NCBI GenBank assembly: GCA_029204225.1
Contig: CM055092.1
Span: 75,701,598 to 75,756,344, forward strand
Direction: 5' to 3'
Length of the DNA: 54,747 nt
DNA from: Diphasiastrum complanatum
Taxonomy: Eukaryota; Streptophyta; Lycopodiopsida; Lycopodiales; Lycopodiaceae
Below the pieces are notes generated by a model, which was given only the letters and a program-made list of their open reading frames with translations, did no database searches and had not been told where the DNA came from. How positions within the stretch are numbered: position 1 is the first letter of the stretch; each line of letters opens with the position of its first letter. Below are positions 21,019 to 29,927 of the stretch, one piece after another. Made by a program: the position numbers and the translations under genes.

Positions 21019-24000
21019 GTCCTCAAGTAGACGGCGTCAGCTTCGGTAGACGATAGAGCAATAGTAGGCTGCTTCTTACTGCACCACGATATAGCCCCTG
21101 AACCTAGGCTGAAGCAATAGCCTGTCGTCGATCTCCGATCGTCTCTATCACCTGCCCAATCAGAATCTGAATAGCCTTCCAGCTGAAGGTTCCCGTCATC
21201 CGTGTATCCAATCCCATAAGTCACTGTCCCTCTCACATATCGTAAGATCCGCTTGGCTGCCTTCCAATGTGCTTCGGTAGGCTTACACATGTATTGACTT
21301 GCGATTCCAACCGCATAAGCAATATCTGGCCTAGTGGTAGTAAGGTAAATCAGGCTGCCCACTAACTGACGATAGAGCGTCTCATCTGCAAATGCTGGAC
21401 CATCATCTTTTGATGGCTTGTTGCTTGCATCCATGGGTGTGCTGATTGGTTTGCTTTCTTGCATGTTAAACTTCTTCAATAATTTCTTTGCATACTTCGC
21501 CTGTGAGATAAAAAGACAACGCTTTCCTTTCCAAACTTCAACTCCTAGGCAATAGTGTAGCAAACCCAAATCTTTCATTTCAAACTCATTAGAAAGATTC
21601 TTCTTAACACAAGCAATAAGCTTCTTATTGCTTCCCGTGATGAGTAGATCATCCACATAGAGCACAACAACCACAAAGTCTTCTCCTTCCCTGAAGACAT
21701 AAAGATTGCAATCAGACTTACTCTTCTCAAACCCTTGCCTTGCAAAGTACTCATCGATTCGGCTATACCAAGCCCTTGGCGCCTGTTTGAGCCCATACAA
21801 GGCTTTCCTAAGCCTGCAAACCAGATTCTCCTTGCCTGTTATTTCAAATCCCTGCGGTTGTTCCATGTAAACCTCCTCCTGTAGGTGCCCATTAAGAAAG
21901 GCACTCTTGACATCCATTTGATGGACATCCCAATCAAAATATGAGGCTATAGCCAAAACGGTCCTGATAGATGTCATTTTAGCAACAGGTGCGAATGTCT
22001 CATCATAGTCTAGCCCCTCTTGCTGAGCATAGCCTTTCGCCACCAACCTTGCCTTGTACTTGTCCACTGTTCCATTGGCATGAAACTTGGTCTTATAGAC
22101 CCACTTGCAACCTATTGGTTGCTTCCCTTCTGGCAATGTAGTGAGCTCCCATGTGTCATTCTTGACAATGGAGTCGTACTCCTCCTGCATGGCATGTTGC
22201 CATACCTTTTCTCTCACGGCTTCGTGAAAGAATTGTGGCTCATCTGCATTCAGAATAGTGGACATAAGAGCAAAGTTAGTCTCTTGTCTCTCATGAGACC
22301 TAAGAGATCTTCTGACACCCTGTTCACTGCTCTCTCCTTCTTCTTCAATCATTTGACCTTCTTTGATTGTTTCCCAATACCACCTAGGTAGCTTCTTCCT
22401 AGCAGTAGGTGATGTGGATGGTGACCACGTATCCCATGGTACTGTTTTAGTCTTCCGTTTGTCCCCAACTTCTGCTTCTGGTACTTGGCCAAAAAGAGGT
22501 CTCGAACTAGTAGGTTCGATTTCCTGTTGTTGCTCCTGCACTTGAGGCTTACAGGACTCTTGACTAGGATCCTCATCCGTGGAATCAATCAAGGGTATGA
22601 ACTCAGTAATTCCTTCCTTCTCCTGCTCCTGTATCTTGGGTGCATGCTCTTCATCAAAGATGACATCTCGACTTAGGATCTTCCTCCTGTTTTCGAGATC
22701 ATATAGCACATAAGCTTTCTCACCTTCACTATACCCAAGAAAGACACACTTTACGGATTTTGCATCAAGTTTCTTCCGCAAGTCCTTTGGTATATGTGCA
22801 TATGCTGTACACCCAAATACTCGAAGGCTGCCCACTTTGGGCTTCTTGCCACTATATGCCTCTTCTGGCGTGATTCCTTCAACTGCTTTGGTTGGACTTC
22901 TATTCAATAGAAAAACAGCAGTTGCTACCGCTTCTGCCCAAAAAGAATTTGGCAACCCCTTTGCCTTGAGCATGCTCCTCGCACACTCAACTATAGACCT
23001 GTTTTTCCGCTCAGCCACGCCGTTTTGCTGCGGTGTATGTGGAGCAGTAAACTGTCTCTTTATCCCACATGCTTTGCAAAGATCTTTGAACTCATCAGAA
23101 ATATACTCACCACCCTTATCTGACCTGAGAGTCTTTAACCTCTTTCCTGTGTGGTTTTCCACCATAGCTTTCCACTGTTTGAAGTATTTGAACGCTTCAG
23201 ATTTCAGTTTCAGAAAATAGACCCATACCTTCCGAGAGAAATCATCTACGAAGGTCATGAGATAGTATGCCCCCCCTGCTGATTTGACTTGCATGGGACC
23301 ACATAAATCTGAATGCACAAGTTCAAGAATGCCCTTGGCCCTGGTAGCTTTCTCCTTTGGAAACTTTTTCCTCTGTTGCTTCCCTAATGCACAAGCCTCA
23401 CATGTATCTGAAGAAGACTTAATGCTAGGAAGATCTACTACCATTTTGTGCCTGTTCAAAACTTGCAAACTTTTGTAACTCAAATGACCATATCTCTCAT
23501 GCCAAAGCTTGTCCCGATTAGAATCTCTTGCAGACAAGGCCTCTTGGCTAGGAATGGTTGTGAAAAGCTTGTAAAGACCTCCTTCTTGCATTCCCTTGGC
23601 TACCACTTTGAAGTTCTTCTCTTTGTCTTTTACCAAACATTTAGAATCATTAAACTCTACCACCATGTTCTGTTTGGTAATGGCACCAACAGATAACAAG
23701 TTCTTAGCCAACCCTGGTACATGCAACACACTTTTAATTTCCTTCACCTCACCTGATGATAGCTGTATTGCAACTGTACCTTTGCCCCTCACCATACGTG
23801 TAGAATTATCTCCAAGGCGAACATGCTGGCTATCTTCTGTCTCCTCATAGGTGCTGAACCAATCTCTATGAGGTGTCATGTGCTTTGAGGCTCCAGAATC
23901 AATGTACCATCCACCAAATGTGGATTCAGATGATAGGGCTGCGGTGAATAGCTCAAGCACACCAGATTGCTCCTCCTCTGCAACTTTGTCAACAAAGTGA

Positions 24001-24782
24001 CTCTGCTGGTTCTTTCCCTTCTTCTGATCACTTTGCTTCTTCCTGCATTCAAAAGCAAAATGCCCATACTTACCACAATAGTTGCAGTTGCCCTTCCTCT
24101 TGGGTGTAGATGAGGAATTGGTGCTTGACTCCTCTCCAACCTGTAACTTGGACACCTGCTGCTCCAAGCTTTGCTTTGAGTTCTTCTTTTTGCCTTTGCC
24201 TTTCTTCTGAAAGTTTTGCTTCTTCTTAGAAGCAAATGCAAGCTCTGGATTATCTTCCCTTTCAGAAAGATTCTTCCTTCTCATCTCCTCCTGTAAAAGA
24301 AGACCACATAACTCCCCAAAGGTTGGGAGTTTCTCCCTAGCAGAAAGGGACATCACATAGTCTTGATAGTTGAATGACAAGCTGTTCAAGACTATGGGAA
24401 CAATACCCCTGTCACTTACTTTCTCTCCAACTGAAGCAAGCTGATCCAATAGGTCCTTGACCTTTGTAATATGATCACCAATTGTTGCACCTGCTTCCAT
24501 CTTGAGAGTATGTAACCTATTTTGCAAATACACCAGCTTGGCTGAATCCACTGTTTCAAACATAGACTTCAGAATTGTCCAAGCATCAGCTGCATCCCTT
24601 GCATTGCAAATGTGAGGAATAATATTGTCCTTGACAGAAAGATTGATTATCCTATGAGCTTTATGTCTCCTGTTCATGTAGTCCTTCAATTCAGGATCAG
24701 ATGTTGGTACAGGTTCTGTACCTGACATGACCTCCCAGCAATTCTTATCCATCAAGATATTGGCTATCTTGAACTTCCACAC
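21000..24782 (-). CDS. Copia B gag-pol polyprotein (1260 codons)
   Basis: Domains in order with approximate residues: gag of UBN2 type (1-190); zinc knuckle CNYCGKYGHFAFEC (233-246); protease with WYIDSGASKHM (about 292); GAG-pre-integrase with HERYGHLSYKSL (about 425); integrase with D of SDLCGPM (about 490), D of SDKGGEY (about 555) and E of AERKNRS (about 592); RT from YKARLVAKGYAQQEGLDYDE (about 910) to YVDDLLITG (about 1040); RNase H with SDSDWAGDRDDRRSTTGY (about 1210). The listed start is internal. The true start is probably ATG at 24841, followed by a one-base loss near 24805 that puts KLDGTNYRVWKF out of frame. The 3' end is frameshifted in RNase H. It would drive cytoplasmic particle assembly, reverse transcription and nuclear integration. 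Confidence 0.93.
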   Translation of the reverse strand: MWKFKIANILMDKNCWEVMSGTEPVPTSDPELKDYMNRRHKAHRIINLSVKDNIIPHICNARDAADAWTILKSMFETVDSAKLVYLQNRLHTLKMEAGATIGDHITKVKDLLDQLASVGEKVSDRGIVPIVLNSLSFNYQDYVMSLSAREKLPTFGELCGLLLQEEMRRKNLSEREDNPELAFASKKKQNFQKKGKGKKKNSKQSLEQQVSKLQVGEESSTNSSSTPKRKGNCNYCGKYGHFAFECRKKQSDQKKGKNQQSHFVDKVAEEEQSGVLELFTAALSSESTFGGWYIDSGASKHMTPHRDWFSTYEETEDSQHVRLGDNSTRMVRGKGTVAIQLSSGEVKEIKSVLHVPGLAKNLLSVGAITKQNMVVEFNDSKCLVKDKEKNFKVVAKGMQEGGLYKLFTTIPSQEALSARDSNRDKLWHERYGHLSYKSLQVLNRHKMVVDLPSIKSSSDTCEACALGKQQRKKFPKEKATRAKGILELVHSDLCGPMQVKSAGGAYYLMTFVDDFSRKVWVYFLKLKSEAFKYFKQWKAMVENHTGKRLKTLRSDKGGEYISDEFKDLCKACGIKRQFTAPHTPQQNGVAERKNRSIVECARSMLKAKGLPNSFWAEAVATAVFLLNRSPTKAVEGITPEEAYSGKKPKVGSLRVFGCTAYAHIPKDLRKKLDAKSVKCVFLGYSEGEKAYVLYDLENRRKILSRDVIFDEEHAPKIQEQEKEGITEFIPLIDSTDEDPSQESCKPQVQEQQQEIEPTSSRPLFGQVPEAEVGDKRKTKTVPWDTWSPSTSPTARKKLPRWYWETIKEGQMIEEEGESSEQGVRRSLRSHERQETNFALMSTILNADEPQFFHEAVREKVWQHAMQEEYDSIVKNDTWELTTLPEGKQPIGCKWVYKTKFHANGTVDKYKARLVAKGYAQQEGLDYDETFAPVAKMTSIRTVLAIASYFDWDVHQMDVKSAFLNGHLQEEVYMEQPQGFEITGKENLVCRLRKALYGLKQAPRAWYSRIDEYFARQGFEKSKSDCNLYVFREGEDFVVVVLYVDDLLITGSNKKLIACVKKNLSNEFEMKDLGLLHYCLGVEVWKGKRCLFISQAKYAKKLLKKFNMQESKPISTPMDASNKPSKDDGPAFADETLYRQLVGSLIYLTTTRPDIAYAVGIASQYMCKPTEAHWKAAKRILRYVRGTVTYGIGYTDDGNLQLEGYSDSDWAGDRDDRRSTTGYCFSLGSGAISWCSKKQPTIALSSTEADAVYLRTCRLLK

Positions 24783-24841
24783 TCTGTAGTTTGTGCCATC
24801 TAGTTTGCTTCACCCAGCAAACTCTCCCCAAGACTTGCCAT

Positions 24842-25298
24842 GCTAAAATCTGTGCTTAAAACAGAAGCTCAACTTGAAAGAGATCAAAAAAGAACAGCTT
24901 CCAGCAACAAGGGTTTAACCCCAAACTAGGGTATGTAGCCACTTCAAGGCAACCCTTCAGCTCCTGTTTTTGTCTTTGCCACTTGGTGTGGCCTCACTAG
25001 CACAAGCACTAGGCTCCACTGGAACAGAAACAAGAAGCCCCTACAGAAAGTGCGCCCTACTTTTGTGTAAGCTCCTCCAGAAAAACTCTCCAAAACTTAG
25101 CCAGATTTAGAAAGTTTTTGGATCATCCCACTCCCCTTGCCAATAGCTCACCAACAGTGCAAGACTCCACCTGATCTGACACCTGTAGATCAAATGCTCC
25201 CTCTTTCAAGATTGAGGTGCTTGTAGAAGATAAGAATCTTCTCAAGAATCTAAGCACTGAAGTTTCTCTCACTCTCAGACTCACAGGCTAGACAACCT
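24842..25298 (-). other. 5' leader of copia B
   Basis: Non-coding DNA between the PBS and the presumed gag ATG at 24841. No gene. Confidence 0.8.
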
Positions 25299-25310
25299 GC
25301 TCTGATACCA
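25299..25310 (-). promoter_or_regulatory. Primer-binding site of copia B
   Basis: The reverse strand reads TGGTATCAGAGC, an exact initiator tRNA-Met site, adjacent to the 5' LTR. Confidence 0.95.
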
Positions 25311-25709
25311 TGAAGAATTACAAGACCTAGCTATGGAGTATCTTAACTCAGATGCTAGATCAACTATGAAAGCTTGAGAAAACTTGGCTATGGAAATATC
25401 ACACCCAAGGAGAATTGCATGAGCATCTCACAAACTCAAAAGTCTCAAGAAGAAATGAATTGCTAGTGAGAGAGAGGAGGGCGTGGGTCCTCCAAATCCC
25501 TTGTGAGGCAAGCACCTCCTTTACATGCATGGAAAGTCTAGGTGTCAACCATGGGAGTGAGCTACTTGGCCAAGTGGGCCACTTGCACTAATTTACATAA
25601 CTTAACATTAAGGGGGGGTCATGCATTTAATTAAAACATGCCCCATGAGTTATGTACAACTTAACTAATGCTTAGCCAAAAGGGGTAAAATAGGCATTAC
25701 TCTTCAACA
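25311..25709 (-). repeat. 5' LTR of copia B
   Basis: 399 bp; pair of 20341-20739. Confidence 0.97.
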
Positions 25710-25985
25710 AAGTTGCCGCAAACGCCAACCAAAGTGGGCAGCCAAAGAGGTTACTATTCTCACGGTAGTCATCCGAGCAGTAGGAGAAAAAGTCTCGTCA
25801 TAATCAATCCCCTTTTGCTGAGCATAGCCTTTGGCAACGAGCCTTGCCTTGTACCTTTCAATGGTGCCATCTGCCTTATACTTGATTTTGTATACCCATT
25901 TAGAACCAATTGCCTTCTTCCCATGAGGAAGATCAACAAGAACCCAAATCTGGTTTTTCATAAGTGAGTCATACTCATCTTGCAT
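25704..25985 (-). pseudogene. Copia A RT, N-terminal part
   Basis: It reads MQDEYDSLMKNQIWVLVDLP, IGSKWVYKIKYKADGTIERY, KARLVAKGYAQQKGIDYDET and FSPTARMTTVRIV, the standard start of copia RT. Reading stops at the copia B insertion, within the WRLRQL / DIKTAF motif that continues at 20340. Confidence 0.9.
25710..25714. repeat. TSD aagtt of copia B, right copy
   Basis: Exact match with 20336-20340; copia A RT coding resumes here. Confidence 0.93.
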
Positions 25986-27322
25986 CTCAAAAAATCAGCA
26001 TAGTCCACTGATTTTGTAGAGGCACGTGTCTTTCCATCATAAAATGAACCTACTTTGCTGTCCCGCAAAGTCGACAACAGCCACCGTGGGACTGTTTTGG
26101 GCTGTCCAACAGCCATGTCACTTCTTACAATTTGCTGTCCAAGATCCTCCGACACCGCACTTGGCTGTCCAAGATCTTCCAAAACTGGTCCTTGCTGTCC
26201 AACAGTTCCTGCAGGCTTATTTTGAGCAACAACGGGCGATTCTTGATGAACATTAGGCTCGAAACTTGATGAGGTGTTGGGCAGGTCGAAACTGGTTGAT
26301 TGTTGCCCCCTTATCTCCAGCAATAGAAGATGGTACCAAATCTGGAAAAACTTCAACATTCACACTATGTGGGCTGTCCCCCTTCAAGATATGAGTTGGG
26401 GCCACATCCAATGAATTCTTTTCATCAAAATGCACATCACGACTAACAATAATCTTGTTAGTGCTCAGATTGAACAGCCTATAGCCTTTGCTTTCACTAC
26501 TATAGCCAACAAAAATGCATTTAACTCCTTTATCCTCAAGCTTTGTACTAAGTTTATCCGGAACATAAGCCGTACAACCAAAAATGCGAAAGTGAGAGAT
26601 TGTAGGCTTCTTTCCATACCAAACTTCATAAGGAGTTAATACTTTCAATGCTTTAGTAGGACAACGATTGCTTATGTATATTGCCGTTATAACCGCTTCA
26701 GCCCAAAACTTGTGAGGCAGCCCCTTTGCTTTGAGCATGCAACGGGCCATCTCCATAAGTGTGCGATTCTTTCGCTCGGCAACACCATTTTGTTGAGGCA
26801 TATAGGGAGTTGTCATTTGATGTAGAATTTCCTTTTCTCGAAGAAATGCACCGAACGTATTCTTAATGTATTCCCCTCCTCGATCGGTGCGTACGGTCTT
26901 CAAAGAATGCCCAAACTGATTTTCCACCATTGCTAGAAAATCTTTGAAACGTTGAAAAACTTCCGATTTAGCCTTCATAGGATAGATCCATGTAAAACGG
27001 AAAAAGTCATCAATAAAAGTCACAAAATAGATACACTTTCCAATGGATTCGGTCCTCATTGGACCACAAACATCACTATGAACCAAATCAAATTTATCAA
27101 GAACCCTTATAGTTCCATCAATTGAAAAAGGTTTACTTTGAAACTTTCCAAGTATGCAACCCTCACATACATGCTCTTCCGGCTGCTCAATAGTAGGAAT
27201 GTCTTCTACCATATTAAATGTCTTCAGCTTCCTCAAATTTGCAAAGTTGAGATGCCCAAACCTTGCGTGCCACAATTCAGCCAACTCCAATGATTGTGAT
27301 GTAGAAGCAACAAGACATGTAG
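25986..27322 (-). pseudogene. Copia A integrase and GAG-pre-integrase
   Basis: Starts at the right with ELAELWHARFGHLNFANLRK (GAG-pre-integrase). It continues with EGCILGKFQSKPF, HSDVCGPMRTESIGKCIYFV (first D), TDRGGEYIKNTFGAF (second D), PQQNGVAERKNRTLMEMARC (E) and FRIFGCTAYV. The 345-codon frame 26253-27290 keeps the DDE acids. A shift near 26260 leads into a poorly conserved Gln/Ser-rich linker (25958-26359) before RT. Upstream of VASTSQSLELAELW the sequence becomes LINE, so protease and gag are lost. Confidence 0.88.
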
Positions 27323-27480
27323 ATATTGTTGTGGACTATCTCATGGGATCACCATCCTCCATACCTCTCATCTTTGATTTTGACATCTCCCCCACCACTC
27401 TCTCTGATCACTCCTTTCTCTCCTTTGCTATCGGCCGCCTCCCACCCCCTCAGTTATCCTCACATCCCATGCTTACCCGG
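27323..27480 (+). pseudogene. LINE ORF2 endonuclease, C-terminal part
   Basis: Resumes at about 27323 with DIVVDYLMGSPSSIPLIFDF and contains TTLSDHSFLSFAIG. SDH is the last conserved endonuclease motif, with the catalytic His. It joins logically to the part ending at 19058. Confidence 0.85.
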
Positions 27481-28950
27481 GCACCCAGGTATACATTCAG
27501 CTCTTTATATGCACCATTCTATCAGGAATTTCTTACCTCCCTACTCCATTCGTTTCTGCACGATAGTACACTCGAGACTCAAGCAACTTTCCTTAGCAAC
27601 TCTCTTCATGCTGCTGCTTTTCTAGCTTTTTCATCTAAGGCCCATAAAGGCAAACACACACGTCCCTCGTCGCTACGCCCTCCACACCCTCCATGGTATG
27701 ATACCGAGTGTCGCTCTCTTCATCATCTTGTCACCCATGCCCGCAGTCATGAACCTCACCTCCTTCGCTCTGCTCGACGTTCTTACCATCGCACACTCCG
27801 TCAGAAAAAGCGTGCTTATGATGACTCTGAAGGAAAACGCCTCGTTGACCTTCTCTTTAGTTCTTCTTCAGGAGCCTTTTGGCGTGAGTTTATCCCTCGT
27901 ACTCCACCACCTCTCCTGGAAGACCTTCGCATATGGACCGACTACGCTACCAGTCTATATACCATACTACTGACGCACCTATCTCTATCTCCCCTCGTCC
28001 CTTTGAGTTCACCTTCTTCACCGCTGACTTGGTACTTGCGGCCATCAAGAAAATGAAATCCCATAAAGCAAGAGACATTGAAGACCTTGAGTCGGAACTC
28101 CTAATCCATGCTACCGACCTTGCTCCCACACTAGCCACTCTCCTCAATTCCGTCGTTGTCTCTGGCTTCCCTTCATCCTGGTGCACCAACATCATCCATC
28201 CTATCCATAAAAATGGTGATCCCATGATTCCTGGTAACTACCGCACTATCATGATCGGACATGTCCTCACTAAGCTTTATGGTACCATACTCCAGTCTGC
28301 AGTAAGCTCAGAGGCGGAATTGAGGAGACTACATGCATTGGGATAGGCAGGTTTCTGGGCTCATTACTCTACCACTGACTATATTTTCACACTTAGAGCT
28401 TTGATTGAGGAAGCTAAGCACAGGAAAGAAAGTGTTTACTACTGTTTTGTGGACTTCAGGAAAGCCTTTGATTCTGTACCACACTCCCTACTCATTCAGA
28501 GACTTCGGGATCTTGGTTTCTCCGCGGATATTGTTCTGGCAGTGATGGCTCTTTATGAAAAGGTCTTGGGATGCTTCCGACATGGTAGTGGTATCTCTGA
28601 TCACATTTGGAGCACCATTGGGGTGAAATAGGGATGCTCTCTTTCGCTGGTTCTTTTTGGATTGTACATTGATGAGTTAGAGCGAGCCATCTCACAGTGT
28701 GGAGGAGCTGGCTATAGACTTGGCACCATCTTGATTGCTATTCTCTTGTATGCGGATGATGTGGTACTAGTATCCACGACCAGAGAGGGATTACAGAGGC
28801 AGCTAGATTGTTTACAGGGTTTCTGTACCAGATGGGGATTGGGGGTGAACACTGCGAAGACCAGGGTTATGGTCTTCAACACTTCTCGAGCCTTCATGCA
28901 GCGCCAGGAGCTCATGCTTGATGGACGGGCTATTGGGACAGCTCCGCGTA
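27481..28950 (+). pseudogene. LINE ORF2 reverse transcriptase
   Basis: After a linker, the RT reads MKSHKARDIEDLESELLIHA, IIHPIHKNGDPMIPGNYRTI, YYCFVDFRKAFDSVPHSLLI, ILLYADDVVLVSTTREGLQR and VNTAKTRVMVFN. YADD is the catalytic box and FRKAFDSV holds the first Asp. TAG stops interrupt conserved Gln positions at 28344-28346 (before AGFW, usual QAGF) and 28629-28631 (before GCSLS, usual RQGCPLS). The expected 'D.IS' region shows further frame changes near 27930. Coding breaks at about 28950, where the thumb region is deleted and the C-terminal segment follows. Confidence 0.88.
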
Positions 28951-29407
28951 TCATCACATCAGTTGGCTATTGAGACTGGGAGATTCCAGGGTACCCCGAG
29001 AGGGGAGCGGATTTGTCAGTTTTGTTCCCTGGATGAGGTGGAGTTAGAGGAGCACTTTATCTTTAGATGCCCGGTGTATTACGAGATCAGAGGGAGATAT
29101 CACTGTCTGTTTCGTGATTCGCCTGTCACCCTACGATCCCTCCTAGCCTATGAGGACTCTCGATGCGCCGCACTCATGATATGAGAGATGTTTATTCTAC
29201 GACATGGCCTATGTCAGACCGCCCAGCGGAGTCATATTTCTCAGCCGCAGATCACTTCTTTCTTCTCCAGGAGAAGAGGACGAGACTTAGTATCTGATGA
29301 GGATGAGGATGATGGAGACTTACATGCCCACCGAGATCAGAGACAGTGTTCCACTCATACTCATGTTGCTGCACGAGCGACTTATCATGAGGAGACCTCA
29401 TCTTCCT
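28951..29407 (+). pseudogene. LINE ORF2 C-terminal segment with zinc-knuckle-like and PIP-box-like motifs
   Basis: The frame reads SHQLAIETGRFQGTPRGERI, then CQFCSLDEVELEEHFIFRCP, a CX2C...HX4C knuckle typical of LINE ORF2 C-termini. After one TGA (29182-29184, possibly a former Arg CGA) the same frame continues to 29407. It passes QPQITSFFSRRRGRD (29242-29286), which fits the PCNA-binding pattern QxxIxxFF followed by basic residues, and then an acidic run. In other LINEs, PCNA binding aids target-primed reverse transcription; the same role here is inference. Confidence 0.72.
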
Positions 29408-29711
29408 AGACGACGTCATCGACCATCAGTAGTCCTTCATGCTGCATCTTGTATTACATCCTTTTATAGCATCAGCGAGACAAGGTTGGATGATAGTGTC
29501 ATACTGTATTCATGACAGTTAGCAGTATATATGCTCCCACATGTTTCATATATCATCGCATCCTTTTCAGTTTCAGCTTTCAGTTTCAGATTAGATTTGT
29601 ATTTCTGTTATAGTCTTGGAGACGTTTCATATGCTCCTACGGTTACCAAATACTTGACATGTAAATTTACTAGTCTTATATGCCTTTTGGCATGGAAAAG
29701 ACATTAATAAA

Positions 29712-29715
<4 letters not shown>
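29408..29715 (+). other. LINE 3' untranslated region
   Basis: Non-coding; includes AATAAA at 29706-29711 just before the (CT)n tract. No long poly(A) tail is visible. Confidence 0.65.

Positions 29716-29803
<88 letters not shown>
29716..29803. repeat. (CT)n microsatellite, about 43 units
   Basis: Nearly pure CT from about 29716 to 29803. It separates the LINE 3' end from the right end of the hAT element. Open frames across it translate only to Arg-Glu or Ser-Leu repeats. Confidence 0.95.
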
Positions 29804-29806
<3 letters not shown>

Positions 29807-29856
29807 GAACAAAGTCCAGACCCGTTCAAAAATCCGGTTTAGGGCCCAGCAGACGG

Positions 29857-29907
29857 TTCGAACGATTCGATGGTTCGAATCGTGAGAGGCAGTTTGAACC
29901 GCGGTTC
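29857..29907. promoter_or_regulatory. Right subterminal TTCGAA cluster of the hAT element
   Basis: TTCGAA at 29857 and 29873 with near-copies (gattcgat, ggttcgat, gtttgaac) directly inside the right TIR. This mirrors the cluster at 5817-5906; a putative transposase binding region. Confidence 0.68.
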
Positions 29908-29919
29908 GATGCAACCTTG

Positions 29920-29927
29920 ACACAGAG
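29920..29927. repeat. hAT target-site duplication, right copy
   Basis: acacagag, partner of 5793-5800. Confidence 0.8.

Larger units (their letters stand above)
20341..25709 (-). mobile_element. Copia element B, 5.37 kb, recently inserted
   Basis: Full-length Ty1/copia element on the - strand. The 399-bp LTRs differ at one position (20435 a, 25405 c), the TSD is a perfect AAGTT, and the PBS for initiator tRNA-Met and the purine tract both abut the LTRs. A single 1260-codon frame covers gag to RNase H. The near-identical LTRs make it by far the youngest element measured here. It is nevertheless defective (frameshift near the gag start and a deletion in RNase H). It sits inside copia A. Confidence 0.96.
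19059..27322 (-). mobile_element. Copia element A, truncated, split by copia B
   Basis: A - strand Ty1/copia element inserted in the LINE endonuclease. Its 3' LTR is 19059-19496, with a purine tract at 19497-19504. Its coding pieces are integrase (26253-27290), RT (25704-25985, continuing at 19831-20340) and a short RNase H remnant. It ends abruptly within the GAG-pre-integrase region at about 27322, where LINE sequence resumes. Gag, protease, the 5' LTR and the second TSD are therefore missing. Copia B inserted at 20341 within the RT motif [11 protein letters not shown]. Confidence 0.85.
17035..29715 (+). mobile_element. L1-type LINE, interrupted by copia insertions
   Basis: A two-ORF non-LTR retrotransposon on the + strand: ORF1 at 17037-18308, then ORF2 with endonuclease, RT and a C-terminal zinc-knuckle-like region. 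ORF2 is split by copia A after codon text TCHPHSGG (19058) and resumes at about 27323 with DIVVDYLMGSPSS, which rejoins the endonuclease. The 3' end is near 29715, with AATAAA at 29706 just before a long (CT)n. Both ends abut (CT)n, so it may have inserted into a (CT)n tract of the hAT element, the duplication being hidden in the repeat. ORF2 has further stops and an internal deletion at about 28950. Confidence 0.82.
5801..29919 (-). mobile_element. hAT DNA transposon, now about 24 kb because of nested insertions
   Basis: The ends are perfect 12-bp inverted repeats, CAAGGTTGCATC at 5801-5812 and its complement at 29908-29919. They are flanked by 8-bp duplications acacaga(c/g). TTCGAA is clustered just inside both ends. 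The transposase gene lies on the - strand (12741-16314). Subtracting the Reina-type element (6131-11777 plus TSD) and the LINE with its own insertions (about 17035-29715) leaves pieces 5801-6130, 11778-17034 and 29716-29919. Together these are about 5.8 kb, a plausible autonomous hAT length. This is a reconstruction, but TIR, TSD length, subterminal repeats and an hAT-type transposase all agree. Confidence 0.85.

Noticed and set aside
22020-23850. Open frames on the + strand opposite copia B
   Set aside because: Antisense shadows of the 1260-codon polyprotein.
5801-29919. Helitron or segmental duplication as the cause of the matching ends
   Set aside because: The ends are inverted repeats with an 8-bp TSD and a hAT transposase inside, which fits hAT and not a Helitron.
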